Assembly (NCBI RefSeq): GCF_003999975.1
Contig: NZ_RJAC01000037.1
Span: 1 to 64,000 of the forward strand
Length of the DNA stretch: 64,000 nt
Direction of reading: 5' to 3'
DNA from: Actinoplanes solisilvae
GTDB lineage: Bacteria; Actinomycetota; Actinomycetes; Mycobacteriales; Micromonosporaceae
This document shows positions 1-7,279 of the stretch, piece after piece. The notes below the pieces were generated by a model. That model was not told the origin of the DNA and did no database searches. It saw only the letters and a program-made list of their open reading frames with translations. Position 1 is the first letter of the stretch. Every line of letters begins with the position of its first letter. Position numbers and translations under genes: made by a program.

Positions 1-107
1 ATAGCGGAGGGGAAACGCCCGGTCTCATTCCGAACCCGGAAGCTAAGCCCTCCAGCGCCGATGGTACTGCACTCGGGAGGGTGTGGGAGAGTAGGACGCC
101 GCCGGAC
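1..107 (+). rRNA. rrf: 5S ribosomal RNA, 3' part (5' end outside window)
   Basis: The sequence carries the conserved actinobacterial 5S core: the 'ccgaacccggaagctaagcc' block at about 31-50, the 'gatggtactgc' block at about 60-70 and the closing 'gtaggacgccgccgg' block at about 91-105. About ten bases of the 5' strand of the terminal stem are missing because the window starts inside the gene. It is presumably the last gene of an rrn operon lying to the left. The 3' end is set by analogy with other actinobacterial 5S genes and may be off by a few bases. Confidence 0.95.
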
Positions 108-116
108 TCAACGTGA

Positions 117-163
117 CAGCCGAGGGCCGCCCCGATGACGGGGTCGGCCCTCGGCTGCTTTTC
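117..163 (+). terminator. Rho-independent terminator of the rRNA operon
   Basis: A perfect 13-bp inverted repeat (cagccgagggccg at 117-129 and its complement at 145-157) encloses a C-rich/G-rich loop that can extend the stem. It is followed by cttttct. It lies directly after the 5S gene. Confidence 0.9.
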
Positions 164-243
164 TATGTTCACCCCCCGAGTAGCTTTGAACGTCGAGGCA
201 AGCCCGCTAAGTCGAGGGCCGGCCGTACCGGAAGGATTGATCC

Positions 244-2895
244 GTGACTACTGGACCCCAGGACGAGGGCGGCTCCGCGCCTCGCGATGACGAGCGCCGA
301 GGCGGCCGTGGTCGCGAGGGCGACCGGGGCGGCTTCCGGGGCGACCGGAGTGACCGGGGCGGCTTCCGTGGCGGCGACCGTGACCGCGGTTCGTCCGGTG
401 GCGACCGCGGTGGTTTCCGTGGCGGCGACCGGGACCGTGGTTCCTCCGGTGGCGACCGTGGCGGTTACCGGGGCGGCTCCTCCGGCGGTGACCGCGGCGG
501 GTTCCGTGGCGGCGACCGTCCGCAGAGCGGTGGCTACCGTGGGGGCGACCGTCCCCAGGGTGGCGGCTTCCGCGGCGGCGACCGCGACCGTGGTGGTTAC
601 CAGGGTGGCGGCTATCAGGGCGGCGACCGCCGTGGCGTGACCGGCGGCGACCGTCCGCAGGGTGGCGGCTACCGGGGCGACCGTCCGCAGACCGGCGGGT
701 TCCGTGGCGGTGACCGTCCCCAGGGTGGTGGCTACCGCGGTGACCGTCCGCAGACTGGCGGCTTCCGTGGCGGCGATCGTCCGCAGGGTGGCGGCTTCCG
801 TGGCGGCGACCGCCCGCAGGGCGGCTACCAGGACCGTGACCGCGGCGGCTTCCAGGACCGCGGCGACCGCCCCCAGAGCGGCGGCTACCGCGGTGGCGAC
901 CGTCCCCAGGGCGGCGGCTACCGGGGCGGCGACCGTCCGCAGAGCGGCGGGTTCCGTGGCGGCGATCGTCCGCAGAGCGGTGGATACCGGGGTGGCGACC
1001 GCCCGCAGGGCGGCTACCAGGACCGTGACCGCGGCGGCTTCCAGGACCGTGACCGCGGCGGCTTCCAGGACCGTGGTGACCGTCCCCAGGGTGGCGGCTT
1101 CCGCGACCGCGGCGGCTACCAGGACCGTGGCCAGAACCGTGACGACCGTGGCGGTTACCGGGGTGGCGACCGTCCGCAGAGCGGCGGCTTCCGCGGCGGC
1201 GACCGTCCGCAGAGCGGCGGCTACCGTGGCGGCGACCGTCCCCAGGGTGGCGGCTACCAGGACCGTGGCGACCGTCCTCAGGGTGGCGGCTACCAGGACC
1301 GTGGCGACCGTCCTCAGGGTGGCGGCTACCAGGACCGTGGTGACCGTCCTCAGGGTGGCGGCTTCCGTGACCGCGGCGGCTACCAGAACCGTGACGACCG
1401 TGGCGGCTACCGGGGCGGCGACCGTCCGCAGAGCGGCGGCTACCGAGGTGGAGACCGTGACGCCGGCGGCGCGCGGAGCGGCTACCAGGGTGGCTCCGGC
1501 GGCTACCGGGGCGACCGCGACCGTGGCGGCTTCCAGGACCGTGGCCCCCGTGAGGGTGGCTTCCGTGACCGGCCTCAGGGCGACCGTCCGGGCAACCGTG
1601 GCGGCAGCGGCTTCCGCGATCGCCCGCAAGGCGACCGTCCCTACCGCGATCGTCCCCAGGGCGATCGTCCCCAGGGCGATCGTCCCCAGGGTGACCGCCC
1701 TCAGGGTGACCGCGGCGGCTACCGGGGCGACCGCGACCGCGGCGGCTTCCAGGACCGTGGGCAGAACCGGGACGACCGTGCCCCGCGCGAGGGCGGCTAC
1801 CGGGACCGCGAGGAGCGTTTCCCGCGGGCCCGTGACGACCGCGACGAGCGTGGCCACCCCGCCCGCGAGGACGAGGGCCGCGACGAGCAGCCGCAGGGCT
1901 TCCGGGTGCCCGAGATCCCCGAGGAGATCGAGGCGGCCGACCTCGACAAAGAGGTGCGTTCCGAGCTGCTGTCGCTGGCCCGGGACATCGCCGACAAGGT
2001 TGCCCGTCACCTGGTCGCGGCCGGACAGGTCATCGACGAGGACGCCGAGCTTGCCCTCCAGCACGCGATCGCCGCGCGGCGTCTCGCGTCCCGTATCGCC
2101 GTGGTGCGTGAGGCCGTCGGCCTGGCCGCGTACGCTGCGGGGGACTGGACGACCGCCATCGCCGAGCTGCGCACCTACCACCGGATGACCGGTCGGCAGA
2201 CGCACCTGGCCGAGCTGGCCGACTGCGAGCGGGCGCTGGGTCGTCCCGAGCGGGCGATCGACCTGTTCCGCGGGGCCGACGTCGAGAAGATGGACAAGTC
2301 CGGCGCGATCGAGCTGCTGATCGTGGCGGCCGGCGCGCGCGGTGACCTCGGTCAGCACGAGGCAGCCGTGTCGATGCTGCAGGTTCGCGAGCTGAACACC
2401 GATGAGGACGCTGACTGGGCCGCCCGCCTGCGTTACGCGTACGCCGATGCGCTGCTCGCCGCAGGTAAGCGCGAGGACGCCCGGGAGTGGTTCGCCCGCG
2501 CCGCCGCGGCCGACGACGAGGACCTCACCGACGCGGCCGAGCGCCTGCTCGAGCTCGACGGCGTGACCGTCGAGGACGAGCCGGCCGACGACGCGGAGGA
2601 TGGCGAGCGCGCCGCCCTCGACGACGAAGAAGACGAAGACGACGAAGACGACGAAGACGAGGACGACCGCGACGAGCGGGCCGCCCTCGACGAAGACGAA
2701 GACGACGAGTTCGAGGACGACGACGAAGACGAGGACGACGACGAAGACGAGGACGAGGTGGTCGCCGTGGCGGACACCGACGTCAACACCGACCCCGTCG
2801 CCCGCGAGGACGTCGCCGAGGAGCTCGAGGCGGACGCCGAGGAACTGGCTGACGAAAAGGCGGAGAACCCGGCCGGGAAGCAGCCGAAGGAGTGA
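244..2895 (+). CDS. Gly/Arg/Asp/Gln-rich repeat protein with TPR-like domain and acidic tail
   Basis: GTG start with a gaagga ribosome binding site at 231-236; 883 residues. Three regions are clear. Residues about 10-540 are low-complexity, built from variations of FRGGDRPQSGG, GGYQDRGDRPQ and similar units, very rich in Gly, Arg, Asp and Gln. Residues about 555-775 form an alpha-helical TPR-like region ('LAAYAAGDWTTAIAELRTYH', 'ADALLAAGKREDAREWF'). Residues about 775-850 are almost pure Asp/Glu, followed by a short helical tail. Position suggests it is the local counterpart of mycobacterial Rv1691, a TPR protein without the long repeats. The RGG-like part resembles disordered RNA-binding segments, but RNA binding is inference. 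The stop overlaps the next start. The repeated codons also create long meaningless open frames on the other strand. Confidence 0.85.
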   Translation: MTTGPQDEGGSAPRDDERRGGRGREGDRGGFRGDRSDRGGFRGGDRDRGSSGGDRGGFRGGDRDRGSSGGDRGGYRGGSSGGDRGGFRGGDRPQSGGYRGGDRPQGGGFRGGDRDRGGYQGGGYQGGDRRGVTGGDRPQGGGYRGDRPQTGGFRGGDRPQGGGYRGDRPQTGGFRGGDRPQGGGFRGGDRPQGGYQDRDRGGFQDRGDRPQSGGYRGGDRPQGGGYRGGDRPQSGGFRGGDRPQSGGYRGGDRPQGGYQDRDRGGFQDRDRGGFQDRGDRPQGGGFRDRGGYQDRGQNRDDRGGYRGGDRPQSGGFRGGDRPQSGGYRGGDRPQGGGYQDRGDRPQGGGYQDRGDRPQGGGYQDRGDRPQGGGFRDRGGYQNRDDRGGYRGGDRPQSGGYRGGDRDAGGARSGYQGGSGGYRGDRDRGGFQDRGPREGGFRDRPQGDRPGNRGGSGFRDRPQGDRPYRDRPQGDRPQGDRPQGDRPQGDRGGYRGDRDRGGFQDRGQNRDDRAPREGGYRDREERFPRARDDRDERGHPAREDEGRDEQPQGFRVPEIPEEIEAADLDKEVRSELLSLARDIADKVARHLVAAGQVIDEDAELALQHAIAARRLASRIAVVREAVGLAAYAAGDWTTAIAELRTYHRMTGRQTHLAELADCERALGRPERAIDLFRGADVEKMDKSGAIELLIVAAGARGDLGQHEAAVSMLQVRELNTDEDADWAARLRYAYADALLAAGKREDAREWFARAAAADDEDLTDAAERLLELDGVTVEDEPADDAEDGERAALDDEEDEDDEDDEDEDDRDERAALDEDEDDEFEDDDEDEDDDEDEDEVVAVADTDVNTDPVAREDVAEELEADAEELADEKAENPAGKQPKE

Positions 2896-3890
2896 CCGTC
2901 GATCTGGCAGGCGGCTATGACCTGGTCATTTTTGATCTGGACGGCGTCGTCTACCTGATCGACAAACCGATCCCGGGCGCGGTCGAGGCGATCGAACGCC
3001 TCCGTGCCCGGGACACCCCGGTGGCGTACGCGACCAACAACGCGTCGCGTCGCGCCCCGCAGGTCGCGAGCCTGCTCACCGGCATGGGTGTGCCCGCGGA
3101 GCCGGCTGAGGTTCTCACCTCGGCCGGCGCCGCGGCCGCCGTGCTCGCCGAGAAACTGCCGGCGGGCGCGAAGGTGCTGGTGGTCGGGGCCGACGCCCTG
3201 CGGGACGAGGTGAAGGACGCGGGCCTGACCCCGGTCGGCGCCGTGGCCGACGAGCCGGTCGCGGTCGTGCAGGGGTATGGCCCCGAGGTCGGCTGGCGGA
3301 TTCTGGCCGAGGCCTCGCTGGCCGTACGGGCCGGCGCGATCTGGGTCGCCACCAACACCGACCGTACGCTGCCCAGCCCTCGCGGTCCCCTGCCCGGCAA
3401 CGGTTCGCTCGTGGCCGTGCTGCGTACCGCCCTGGACCGCGATCCGGACCTGGTGGTCGGCAAACCCGAGCCCGGCCTGTTCACCTCGGCCGCGTCGCGA
3501 GCGGGAGCCGTACGCCCGCTGGTCGTCGGTGACCGCCTCGACACCGACATTCAGGGCGCGGTGACCGCGGGCGTGGACAGCCTGCTGGTGCTGACCGGTG
3601 TGAGCAGCCCCACCGATCTGCTGGCAGCCGATCCGGCCTGTCGCCCCACGTTCGTGGCCGCCGACCTTTCCGCCCTGTTCCGCCCCGCGGGGGAGGCCGT
3701 CGTCCCGCTGAGGACGGCCGACGGCTGGACGGTCACCCGCGACGGCGACGGGGCGACGCTGGACGGCGCCGGGGATCCGGTGGTCGCCCTGCGCCTGCTC
3801 TGCGCGGTCACGTGGGACGGCGTCGCGCCTTCGAAGATCCACCCTGCCTCGGGCGCCGCCGCCGGCCTGTTGAAGACCTGGGACCTCTGA
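2892..3890 (+). CDS. HAD-IIA family phosphatase (NagD / glycerol-3-phosphate phosphatase type)
   Basis: GTG start overlapping the upstream stop by four bases (translational coupling); 332 residues. The HAD motif I is DLDGVV with Asp15 as the expected nucleophile and Asp17 as the acid/base. The TNNAS segment near residue 50 is motif II, a Lys lies in 'VVGKPEPG', and motif IV is 'VVGDRLDTDIQGA'. The cap between motifs II and III is of the C2 type, as in NagD-like enzymes. The position matches Rv1692, a HAD-IIA phosphatase described as acting on glycerol 3-phosphate; that substrate is inferred by synteny only. The last ~80 residues are a small extra domain beyond the usual HAD-IIA core. Confidence 0.9.
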   Translation: MTVDLAGGYDLVIFDLDGVVYLIDKPIPGAVEAIERLRARDTPVAYATNNASRRAPQVASLLTGMGVPAEPAEVLTSAGAAAAVLAEKLPAGAKVLVVGADALRDEVKDAGLTPVGAVADEPVAVVQGYGPEVGWRILAEASLAVRAGAIWVATNTDRTLPSPRGPLPGNGSLVAVLRTALDRDPDLVVGKPEPGLFTSAASRAGAVRPLVVGDRLDTDIQGAVTAGVDSLLVLTGVSSPTDLLAADPACRPTFVAADLSALFRPAGEAVVPLRTADGWTVTRDGDGATLDGAGDPVVALRLLCAVTWDGVAPSKIHPASGAAAGLLKTWDL

Positions 3891-3911
3891 AGAGGGTCAC
3901 CTCGGACGCGG

Positions 3912-4247
3912 TCAGATCAGTTTGCGCAGTTTCAGCAGGTCGAAGGGGTTTGCCTTGATCTGGACCTGACGTGTGGCGATCGCCCGCGTGAGGTCGAGCC
4001 GCCCGGCGATCATGGAGACCAGGTCGTCGCTGCTCGCGATGAGCGCGATCTTGGCCTTGGGGTCGTCGCCGTCGGTTATGTCGGTGAGCAGCCCCCCGGC
4101 CAGACGCGCGTGGAAAGCGGTCTCCAGGTCGGTGATCCGGCATGCGATCGTACGGTCGAAGTCGAGCTTGCCGCGGGTCTCCGCGTGCCGAGCCAACCTA
4201 TCCGCCAGTTCGTGCAGCGCCTGCCGGCACTCGTCCACGGTCGCCAT
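3912..4247 (-). CDS. SCP2-like sterol-carrier-type small protein
   Basis: 111 residues from an ATG at 4247 preceded on its strand by agaggggg. A GTG 21 bases upstream (4268) is in frame but lies before that ribosome binding site. The protein has an N-terminal helix, then 'DRTIACRITDLETAFHARLAGGLLTDIT', 'PKAKIALIASSDDLVSMIAGRLDLTRAIATRQVQIKANPFDLLKLRKLI'-type features (LxSSDDL, V-IKANPFDLL). These are the pattern of the SCP2 sterol-binding fold: a beta-sheet followed by a dipping 'G-ikv-GdpldllrLr' end. The ligand is unknown. It is convergent with the HAD gene and divergent from the histone-like gene. Confidence 0.6.
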   Translation of the reverse strand: MATVDECRQALHELADRLARHAETRGKLDFDRTIACRITDLETAFHARLAGGLLTDITDGDDPKAKIALIASSDDLVSMIAGRLDLTRAIATRQVQIKANPFDLLKLRKLI

Positions 4248-4355
4248 CGGACCCCCTCTTCGCGACACCCCGGTCCGCAGACCGCCCCGTACCTAACGAA
4301 GTATTGCCGACCGCCCGGTAGCGTGACACCCGACGAGCCGCGAGAGGAGCGGAAC

Positions 4356-5192
4356 ATGCCGGACGCATGGCGGGCGTATCTGGAGATGGCGCTCGGTCTG
4401 ACCGAAGCACCGCGCAAGCGCGCCCAGAAGGTTGCGGGCGAGTTGGTCAACCGTGGCGGGGCCACGGCCGCGCAGTTGCAGGGCCTGGTCGACGATCTGA
4501 TGTCGGCGGGCACGGCCAACCGTGAGGCGATCACGAACATCGTGCGGCTCGAGGTGGACAGGGCACTCGGCGTGGTCGGTCTGGCCACCGCCGAAGAGGT
4601 CACCGAGCTGACCAACCGCGTTCACGACCTCGAGCGGCAGCTGCGCGACGCCCGGTCGCGCGCGGTGCCCGACGACGGGTCGCCCGAGGCGCATATCGGC
4701 GGCACCCGGCTCGACGAGCCCGCCCCGATGCCGCGGCGCCCGGCCAAGAAGGCGGTGGCGAAGAAGGCCGTGCCGAACGCGATGCCGTCCGCGGGCACCA
4801 CGCCGACGGCGCCGAAGGCCAACATCGCGCCCGGCGCGGAGGCCCCGGCCAAGAAGGCGGTCGCGAAGAAGGCGGTCGCGAAGAAGGCGGTCGCCAAGAA
4901 GGCCGTGCCCCCGCCGGACGAGGTGATCCCGGCCGAGAAGCGGGCCACCGCGAAGGTCGCACCGGCCACGGTGGAGGCGGAGAAGAAGGCGACGCCGGCC
5001 AAGAAAGCGGTGGCTAAGAAGGCGGTTGCGAAGAAAGCCGCACCGGCCGGCACCGCCGACGCGCCCACCGCCGCCGTGCGGGAAGCCGCGGCCGCCACCG
5101 AGCTGCCTCCGGCCAAGAAGGCAGCGAAGCGGGCCCCGGTCAGGAAGGCCACCCCGCCGTCGTTCGTCGAGCCACAGACCCCGGAGGCGTGA
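4356..5192 (+). CDS. Phasin-like coiled-coil protein with histone H1-like AKKAV-repeat tail
   Basis: 278 residues from ATG 4356, which follows gagaggagcgg; upstream in-frame codons lack a ribosome binding site and overlap the divergent gene. Residues 1-105 are helical, with a coiled-coil stretch ('VTELTNRVHDLERQLRDA') typical of polyhydroxyalkanoate granule-associated proteins. From about residue 125 to the end the sequence is Lys/Ala/Pro-rich, with runs of AKKAV units (one run of four, others of two or three), as in eukaryotic histone H1, bacterial H1-like proteins and PhaF. A DNA- or granule-binding role is likely, but which of the two cannot be told from sequence. The stop overlaps the ATG of the next gene. 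Confidence 0.7.
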   Translation: MPDAWRAYLEMALGLTEAPRKRAQKVAGELVNRGGATAAQLQGLVDDLMSAGTANREAITNIVRLEVDRALGVVGLATAEEVTELTNRVHDLERQLRDARSRAVPDDGSPEAHIGGTRLDEPAPMPRRPAKKAVAKKAVPNAMPSAGTTPTAPKANIAPGAEAPAKKAVAKKAVAKKAVAKKAVPPPDEVIPAEKRATAKVAPATVEAEKKATPAKKAVAKKAVAKKAAPAGTADAPTAAVREAAAATELPPAKKAAKRAPVRKATPPSFVEPQTPEA

Positions 5193-5449
5193 TGACCTTC
5201 CCCAGGCCCGCCCCGCCACCCGGCGGCTTCCGGCCGGGACCGCCGCCGTCGGCCCAGCCCGCCGTCAGCGTGCCCCAGGCGGTCGACGCGGCCACCGGCC
5301 AGATCGTCGACCAGACCGGCCACCCGGCGGTCGACGAGGTGCTGCGGTCGCTCACCAACGCCGCCCGGCTGGCCCCGGCCGAGCAGATCGCCGAATACGA
5401 AGCAGCGCACCAGGTTCTCCAGGAGACCCTGGCGAGCATCGACCGGTGA
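5192..5449 (+). CDS. Small proline-rich conserved protein upstream of tlyA (Rv1693-like)
   Basis: 85 residues. ATG 5192 shares its A with the TGA of the preceding gene, and ggagg lies at 5183-5187; a GTG one codon earlier is also possible. The first ~35 residues are Pro/Gly-rich and probably disordered. The rest forms two predicted helices ('GHPAVDEVLRSLTNAARL', 'IAEYEAAHQVLQETLASID'). A short protein of similar helical type precedes tlyA in mycobacteria (Rv1693). Function unknown. Confidence 0.6.
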   Translation: MTFPRPAPPPGGFRPGPPPSAQPAVSVPQAVDAATGQIVDQTGHPAVDEVLRSLTNAARLAPAEQIAEYEAAHQVLQETLASIDR

Positions 5450-5456
5450 GGCGCTG

Positions 5457-6338
5457 ATGGCTCGTCGTGCCCGTCTCGACGCCGAGCTGGTGCGGCGCAA
5501 GCTGGCCCGTTCGCGTGAGCAGGCGGCCACCCTGGTCGAGGCCGGTCGCGTGCAGGTGCGCGGAACGGTCGCGCGCAAGGTGGCCGCGATGATCGACCCG
5601 GCCGACCCGGTGCTCGTCACCGGGGAGGACCCGGCGACCGAATATGTGTCCCGTGGCGGCCACAAGCTCTTCGGCGCGCTTGAGGCGTTCGGCCCGCGCG
5701 GTCTGAAGGTGACCGGGCGCCGCTGCCTCGACGCGGGCGCGTCCACCGGCGGGTTCACCGACGTGTTGCTGCGGGCCGGCGCGCGTCAGGTCGTCGCCGT
5801 CGACGTCGGTTACGGCCAGCTCGCCTGGCCGATCCGCACCGACGAGAGGGTCGTCGTCTTCGAGCGTACGAATGTGCGCTCCATCACTCCCGAGTCGATC
5901 GGCGGCCTCGTCGACCTGACTGTGGCGGATCTCTCCTTCATTTCGCTGCGGCTCGTCCTGCCCGCGCTCGCGGCCTGCACGGCCGCGGACGGCGATCTCG
6001 CGCTGATGGTCAAACCCCAGTTCGAGGTGGGCAAGGAACGGGTCGGCGCGGGCGGGGTCGTACGGGATTGGAAGTTGCGGGCCGAGGCCGTGCTCGATGT
6101 CGCCGCCGCGGCTGCTGAGCTGGGTCTGGGGGTGGCCGGGGTGACCGCGAGCCCGCTGCCCGGCCCGAGCGGCAACGTCGAGTTCTTCGTGTGGTTCCGC
6201 CGCGACGCCCCACCGGCCGACCGCGCCGAGATCGAAGAAGTGGTCGCCGCGGGACCCTCGCCCAAGGTAGCTTCGCCCGCGTCGGAGCCGGAGCAGGCGC
6301 CGGACAAAGCGCCGGAGCAATCGACGGAGGACTCATGA
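5457..6338 (+). CDS. tlyA: TlyA 16S/23S rRNA 2'-O-methyltransferase (hemolysin A family)
   Basis: 293 residues. An N-terminal S4 RNA-binding domain (about residues 1-60, 'RLDAELVRRKLARSREQA') is followed by an FtsJ/RrmJ-type SAM domain with 'DAGASTGGFTD' (93-103) as the SAM site. Conserved residues Lys70 (RGGHK), Asp in 'VADLSFIS' and Lys in 'MVKPQFE' correspond to the catalytic set. The family methylates C1409 of 16S and C1920 of 23S rRNA (M. tuberculosis numbering), giving capreomycin sensitivity. The C-terminus has a ~25-residue Pro/Glu-rich extension. The TGA overlaps the nadK ATG, so the two are probably coupled. Confidence 0.95.
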   Translation: MARRARLDAELVRRKLARSREQAATLVEAGRVQVRGTVARKVAAMIDPADPVLVTGEDPATEYVSRGGHKLFGALEAFGPRGLKVTGRRCLDAGASTGGFTDVLLRAGARQVVAVDVGYGQLAWPIRTDERVVVFERTNVRSITPESIGGLVDLTVADLSFISLRLVLPALAACTAADGDLALMVKPQFEVGKERVGAGGVVRDWKLRAEAVLDVAAAAAELGLGVAGVTASPLPGPSGNVEFFVWFRRDAPPADRAEIEEVVAAGPSPKVASPASEPEQAPDKAPEQSTEDS

Positions 6339-7222
6339 CGCGCTCAGCCCTGCTGGTCACGCACACCGGCCGGAGGCAGAGCACGCAGCACGCCCGCACC
6401 GTGGCCCGCGACCTGCTGGCCGCGGGTTTCGAGGTGCGGGTGATCGCCGAAGAGGTGGCCGAGGTCGACCTGCCGCCCGAGGTGCGAACGGTGGAGGGGC
6501 CCGCGGCCGCCGAAGGCGTCGAGATCGTGCTGGCGATGGGCGGCGACGGCACGTTCCTGCGCGCCGCCGAGCTGGCCCGTCCGGTGAAGGCGCCGCTGCT
6601 GGGCATCAATCTCGGCAAGGTCGGCTTCCTCGCCGAGGCCGAGATCGACCACCTCGACCAGGCCGTCAAGGACGTCGTCGCCGGTGCGTACAAGGTGGAC
6701 GAGCGGCTCACCCTCGACGTGCGGGCCGAGTACGGCGGTCGCGTCATCGCCGAGTCGTGGGCGCTGAACGAGGTGAGCGTCGAGAAGGGGCAGCGGGCCC
6801 AGATGCTCGAGCTCCTGGTCGACGTGGACGGCCGCCCGCTGGCCCGTTACGGGTGCGACGGTGTCGTGTGTGCGACGCCGACCGGTTCGACCGCGTACGC
6901 CTTCTCGGCCGGTGGTCCCGTGGTGTGGCCCGAGGTCGAGGCGCTGCTGCTGGTGCCGATCAGTGCGCACGCGCTGTTCAGCAAGCCGCTGGTGACCGCG
7001 CCGACGTCGACCTTCGCGCTGACCGTCGACCCGTACACCTCTTTCGCCGTTCTCTGCTGTGACGGTCGACGCACTTGGGACCTTCCCCCGGGAGCCAAGG
7101 TCACCGTCGAGCGCGGTCAGCTTCCCGTACGGCTGGTCCGTCTGGCTCCGAGGCCGTTCACCGACGTCCTGGTGGCCAAGTTCGCGCTTCCCGTGGAGGG
7201 TTGGCGCGGCAACCGTCGTTGA
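6335..7222 (+). CDS. nadK: NAD kinase
   Basis: 295 residues from the ATG overlapping the tlyA stop. It makes NADP by ATP- or polyphosphate-dependent phosphorylation of NAD in the cytoplasm. The diagnostic GGDGT motif is at residues 69-73, followed by 'GINLGKVGFLAE', the NE motif in 'WALNEVSVEK', and the glycine-rich 'CDGVVCATPTGSTAYAFSAGGP' region that binds the dinucleotide. Length is normal. The order tlyA-nadK-recN is conserved across actinobacteria. Confidence 0.96.
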   Translation: MTRSALLVTHTGRRQSTQHARTVARDLLAAGFEVRVIAEEVAEVDLPPEVRTVEGPAAAEGVEIVLAMGGDGTFLRAAELARPVKAPLLGINLGKVGFLAEAEIDHLDQAVKDVVAGAYKVDERLTLDVRAEYGGRVIAESWALNEVSVEKGQRAQMLELLVDVDGRPLARYGCDGVVCATPTGSTAYAFSAGGPVVWPEVEALLLVPISAHALFSKPLVTAPTSTFALTVDPYTSFAVLCCDGRRTWDLPPGAKVTVERGQLPVRLVRLAPRPFTDVLVAKFALPVEGWRGNRR

Positions 7223-7279
7223 TAACGGTTTGGCTTTCTGTTTTCCGCCGCGGATAGGTAGAGCTAGGGCGGTGGGCAA

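Noticed and set aside
400..1750. Repeats that could suggest a CRISPR array
   Set aside because: Units are in-frame protein-coding, of irregular length and without unique spacers.
169..2358. 729-codon open frame opposite the repeat protein
   Set aside because: Its Ala/Thr/Val monotony mirrors the GGCGACCGT-type codons of the sense repeats; no ribosome binding site and no recognisable domain.
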